In this document: one piece after another, positions 30,377-32,594 of the stretch
Layout: each line of letters starts with the position of its first letter
Numbering within the stretch: the first letter of the stretch is position 1
Notes under the pieces: model-generated
What the model was told of the DNA's origin: nothing
The model's input: the letters and a program-made list of their open reading frames with translations, nothing else
Database searches by the model: none
Origin: JAVWHX01 sp036639875
GTDB taxonomy: Bacteria > Bacillota_I > Bacilli_A > Erysipelotrichales > Coprobacillaceae
Direction of reading: 5' to 3'
Assembly (NCBI GenBank): GCA_036639875.1
Contig: JAVWHX010000023.1
Span: forward strand, 1-32,594
Length of the DNA stretch: 32,594 nucleotides
Program-made: the position numbers and the translations under genes

Positions 30377-32143
30377 ATGGAAAGATCTACAATTGATATA
30401 AAAGATACATGGGATTTAAGTTTAATATATAAAACTCATGAAGATTTCTATAATGATTTAACAAAAGCAAAGGATTTATTAGAAAAGACTTTAAAACAAA
30501 AAGATATATTCTTAACTGACATTGAGCACTTTCTTCAATTTCATGAAGATTATATAACGTTATCAAGATATATTCAGAAATTACATTGCTTTGCTCATTT
30601 ACATTGTGACACTGAACCTAATAATCAAGACTATCAAACAATGTATTCAGCAATTCTCACTTTCTATGATCAAGTTTCATCATCTTTAGATTTCTATACT
30701 GTTATGATGATTGAGAATAATGATAAAGTTGAAGAATATATGAAAGATGAAAGATTGGCTGATTATCGATATTCAATATCTGAAATTTTAAGACAAAAGA
30801 AACATACTCTGTCTCAAGAAATGGAAACATTGATTTCTAAAACATCACCTATTTCTGATGTTTCTTCTCAAGTCTTTGATGCTTTAAGATTAGATTATGA
30901 GGATGTTATTGTTGAAGGAGAAAAGAAATTTTTAAATAGTGCAACATTAACTGAATTCTTAAAGAATAAAAATCCAGAAATTAGAAAAGAAGCTTATCAT
31001 AACTTCTTTAAAGAATATAAGAAGTATGAAAATGTTTTTGCAGCAACACTTTCTGGAGTTATGAAAAAAGATGCATTTTATGCTGATGTGAAGAAGTTTG
31101 ATAATCCTTTAGAAGCATCTTTATTTGATGATAATGTTCCTTCATCATTATTCTTTAAGATATTAGAAAAAGCCAATAATCAATATAGACCATTATTTCA
31201 TAAATATAATGCATTAAAGAAAAAGATATTAAATCTTGAAACAATGTATAATTATGATTTAAATGTGCCAATTATTGAATATGAAACAAAGAAATACACA
31301 ACTAATGAATGCTTTGATATTATTGAAGATGTTGTGAAAATCTTTGGTGATGAATATGTCAATATTATAAAAAAAGCGAAAGATGAAAGATGGATTGATT
31401 ATTATCCTCATACAGGTAAAAGAATAGGTGCTTATTCAAGTGGTTGTTATGACACAAATCCATATATTCTTATGAATTTTATTGGTGATTATAATTCTTT
31501 ATCAACAATGATTCATGAATTAGGACATAGTGCTCATACTTATTTATCATGTCATAATCAGACACCTGTTAATTGTGATTATCGTATCTTTGTAGCAGAA
31601 GTTGCTTCTACAGTTAATGAAACATTATTAATTAATTATATGTTAGAACATGCTTCTTCTAAAGAAGAGAAGATGTATTTCTTATATGAACTATTAGAAA
31701 ATTGTGTTGGTTTGATTTTCAGACAACCAATGTATGCTGACTTTGAACATATTTTACACACTTTAGCTAAAGATTCTGCACCTATGTCATCTCAAGTTAT
31801 TACTGATTTATATTATAAGAAGAATGCTGAGTATTATGGTGAATCAGTAACTATGGATGAATACGTTGGACATTCTTGTTTCTATATACCACATTTCTAT
31901 TATAATTATTATGTTTATAAATATACTTTAGGAATGACTGTTGCCTTAGCAATTGTCTCACGTTTATTATCTGGTGATACAAAACAAAAAGATGCTTATC
32001 TTCATTTCTTGAAATCTGGAGGAAGCAAATCACCTGTTGATTTATTAAAAGATGCATTGGTTAATCCTTTAGAGGATCAACTTTATGATGATGCATATCA
32101 ATACTTTGAACATATTCTTAATCAATTTGAAGAACTACTATAA
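30377..32143 (+). CDS. pepF: Oligoendopeptidase F-like M3 metallopeptidase
   Basis: 588-aa cytoplasmic zinc peptidase that cleaves short peptides (about 5-20 residues). Zinc site H380-E-L-G-H384 with third ligand Glu408 in FVAEVASTVNETLL. N-terminal oligo-F domain (about 1-190) and the M3 catalytic domain (about 200-580) are both complete; YSSGCYDTNPYILMNF before the zinc site is also typical. Length is normal for PepF (about 600). ATG follows AAGGAGG by six bases. It has its own strong promoter and terminator and is the only long plus-strand gene here besides rpsT. The exact peptide specificity cannot be read from sequence. Confidence 0.93.
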   Translation: MERSTIDIKDTWDLSLIYKTHEDFYNDLTKAKDLLEKTLKQKDIFLTDIEHFLQFHEDYITLSRYIQKLHCFAHLHCDTEPNNQDYQTMYSAILTFYDQVSSSLDFYTVMMIENNDKVEEYMKDERLADYRYSISEILRQKKHTLSQEMETLISKTSPISDVSSQVFDALRLDYEDVIVEGEKKFLNSATLTEFLKNKNPEIRKEAYHNFFKEYKKYENVFAATLSGVMKKDAFYADVKKFDNPLEASLFDDNVPSSLFFKILEKANNQYRPLFHKYNALKKKILNLETMYNYDLNVPIIEYETKKYTTNECFDIIEDVVKIFGDEYVNIIKKAKDERWIDYYPHTGKRIGAYSSGCYDTNPYILMNFIGDYNSLSTMIHELGHSAHTYLSCHNQTPVNCDYRIFVAEVASTVNETLLINYMLEHASSKEEKMYFLYELLENCVGLIFRQPMYADFEHILHTLAKDSAPMSSQVITDLYYKKNAEYYGESVTMDEYVGHSCFYIPHFYYNYYVYKYTLGMTVALAIVSRLLSGDTKQKDAYLHFLKSGGSKSPVDLLKDALVNPLEDQLYDDAYQYFEHILNQFEELL

Positions 32144-32170
32144 AACGACATCTCATGATGTCGTTTTATA
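32139..32170 (+). terminator. Bidirectional terminator between pepF and the last gene
   Basis: Perfect 14-bp stem (32139-32152/32157-32170), loop TCAT, T-rich plus-side tail. It contains both convergent stop codons. Confidence 0.8.
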
Positions 32171-32594
32171 TATTTCTATCTATTTTGCCATCTTTATTTA
32201 TCATTAAATTCTCAAATAGAGGTTCTACATCATCTGAGAATGATCCATATTTATATCTACTTATTTTTAAGGAACAATATGCAAACGGTTCAGCCTGAAT
32301 TTCCTCTTCATCTTCATTTTCTATAGGTTCAAAGCTTGCTTTAGGTAATGTCATAACAACTGATACTTTTATGTTTTTAGATAATGGATTAAGATAAAAT
32401 CTTTGTGATGTTGTCTCAGTATTACTAAAAAACACATGCTCCGGTTGTTGATTAACAATAACTTGTGATTTTAAAATTCCATTCTCATCACTGACTGTCA
32501 TATACTGTGATTGAGCATATATAAAATCATCCCTTTTATTTGAAAGTCTATACTGTGCATCCATTAAAGAGTATTTACCTTGAATATCATCTTG
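32166..32594 (-). CDS. Hypothetical protein, 5' end beyond the window
   Basis: Open reading frame ending at 32166 and still open at the window edge: the ten codons before the first ATG (32564) are all sense (QDDIQGKYSL), and no ribosome site precedes that ATG, so the true start is probably outside. At least 142 codons. No signal peptide or membrane segment in the visible part. A Glu/Asp-rich stretch (ENEDEEEIQAE) sits before YCSLKISRYKYGSFSDDVEPLF. Not recognised. Confidence 0.55.
   Translation of the reverse strand, partial: QDDIQGKYSLMDAQYRLSNKRDDFIYAQSQYMTVSDENGILKSQVIVNQQPEHVFFSNTETTSQRFYLNPLSKNIKVSVVMTLPKASFEPIENEDEEEIQAEPFAYCSLKISRYKYGSFSDDVEPLFENLMINKDGKIDRNI

Overview
The window is AT-rich DNA from a low-G+C, endospore-forming Firmicute. 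Sporulation genes settle the lifestyle: dacF-spoIIAA-spoIIAB-sigF in the Bacillus order, and rpsT divergent from a gpr-spoIIP cluster. Strong A/T codon bias, a mix of GTG/TTG starts, RpiR and Cof-HAD families and Cna-B/InlB-repeat surface proteins suggest an Erysipelotrichia-type gut bacterium (Coprobacillus/Thomasclavelia-like); that placement is inference. Almost every gene is on the minus strand; only rpsT and the M3 oligopeptidase gene are on the plus strand. No rRNA, tRNA, transposase or CRISPR array was seen.

Minus-strand layout, left to right. 1-112: structured edge and terminator. 113-2464: a P-loop ATPase of the PEPCK/HprK superfamily and a small membrane-anchored protein. 2494-5775: the sporulation block. 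spoIIAA, spoIIAB and sigF overlap and run into a type I signal peptidase gene. The spoIIA promoter region carries two Spo0A-like boxes 20 bp apart, and a terminator separates it from dacF. 5835-12783: a MetC-like enzyme, an operon of DUF1848 protein, sugar acetyltransferase and RpiR regulator, an AIM24 protein, methylglyoxal synthase, and an operon of Cof-type phosphatase, orphan EIIB-like protein and second RpiR regulator.

13101-20682 looks like an accessory island. Two large secreted, wall-anchored proteins (beta-helix-like repeats, InlB B-repeats, Cna-B, C-terminal PETND sorting signals) share a 525-bp block with only three differences. Behind them lie an AT-rich leader, an unknown Cys-containing protein and a LytTR regulator whose receiver has lost its phospho-acceptor Asp. 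The island is bracketed by an intact HAD phosphatase gene on one side and a decayed 3' fragment of the same gene on the other.

20667-27079 is mostly housekeeping and sporulation: HAD phosphatase, a two-part unknown protein, pyrimidine-nucleoside phosphorylase, fmt, then gpr and spoIIP followed by two small membrane proteins (99 aa, and 27 aa newly called here). 27522-30273 is a tight three-gene operon in which two proteins share one domain and flank a degenerate CPBP-like membrane protein. Its promoter overlaps, at the -35 box, the divergent promoter of the oligopeptidase gene. A 5'-incomplete hypothetical gene closes the window.

A recurring pattern is compaction: at least nine minus-strand genes have the stop codon inside the stem of their own intrinsic terminator.
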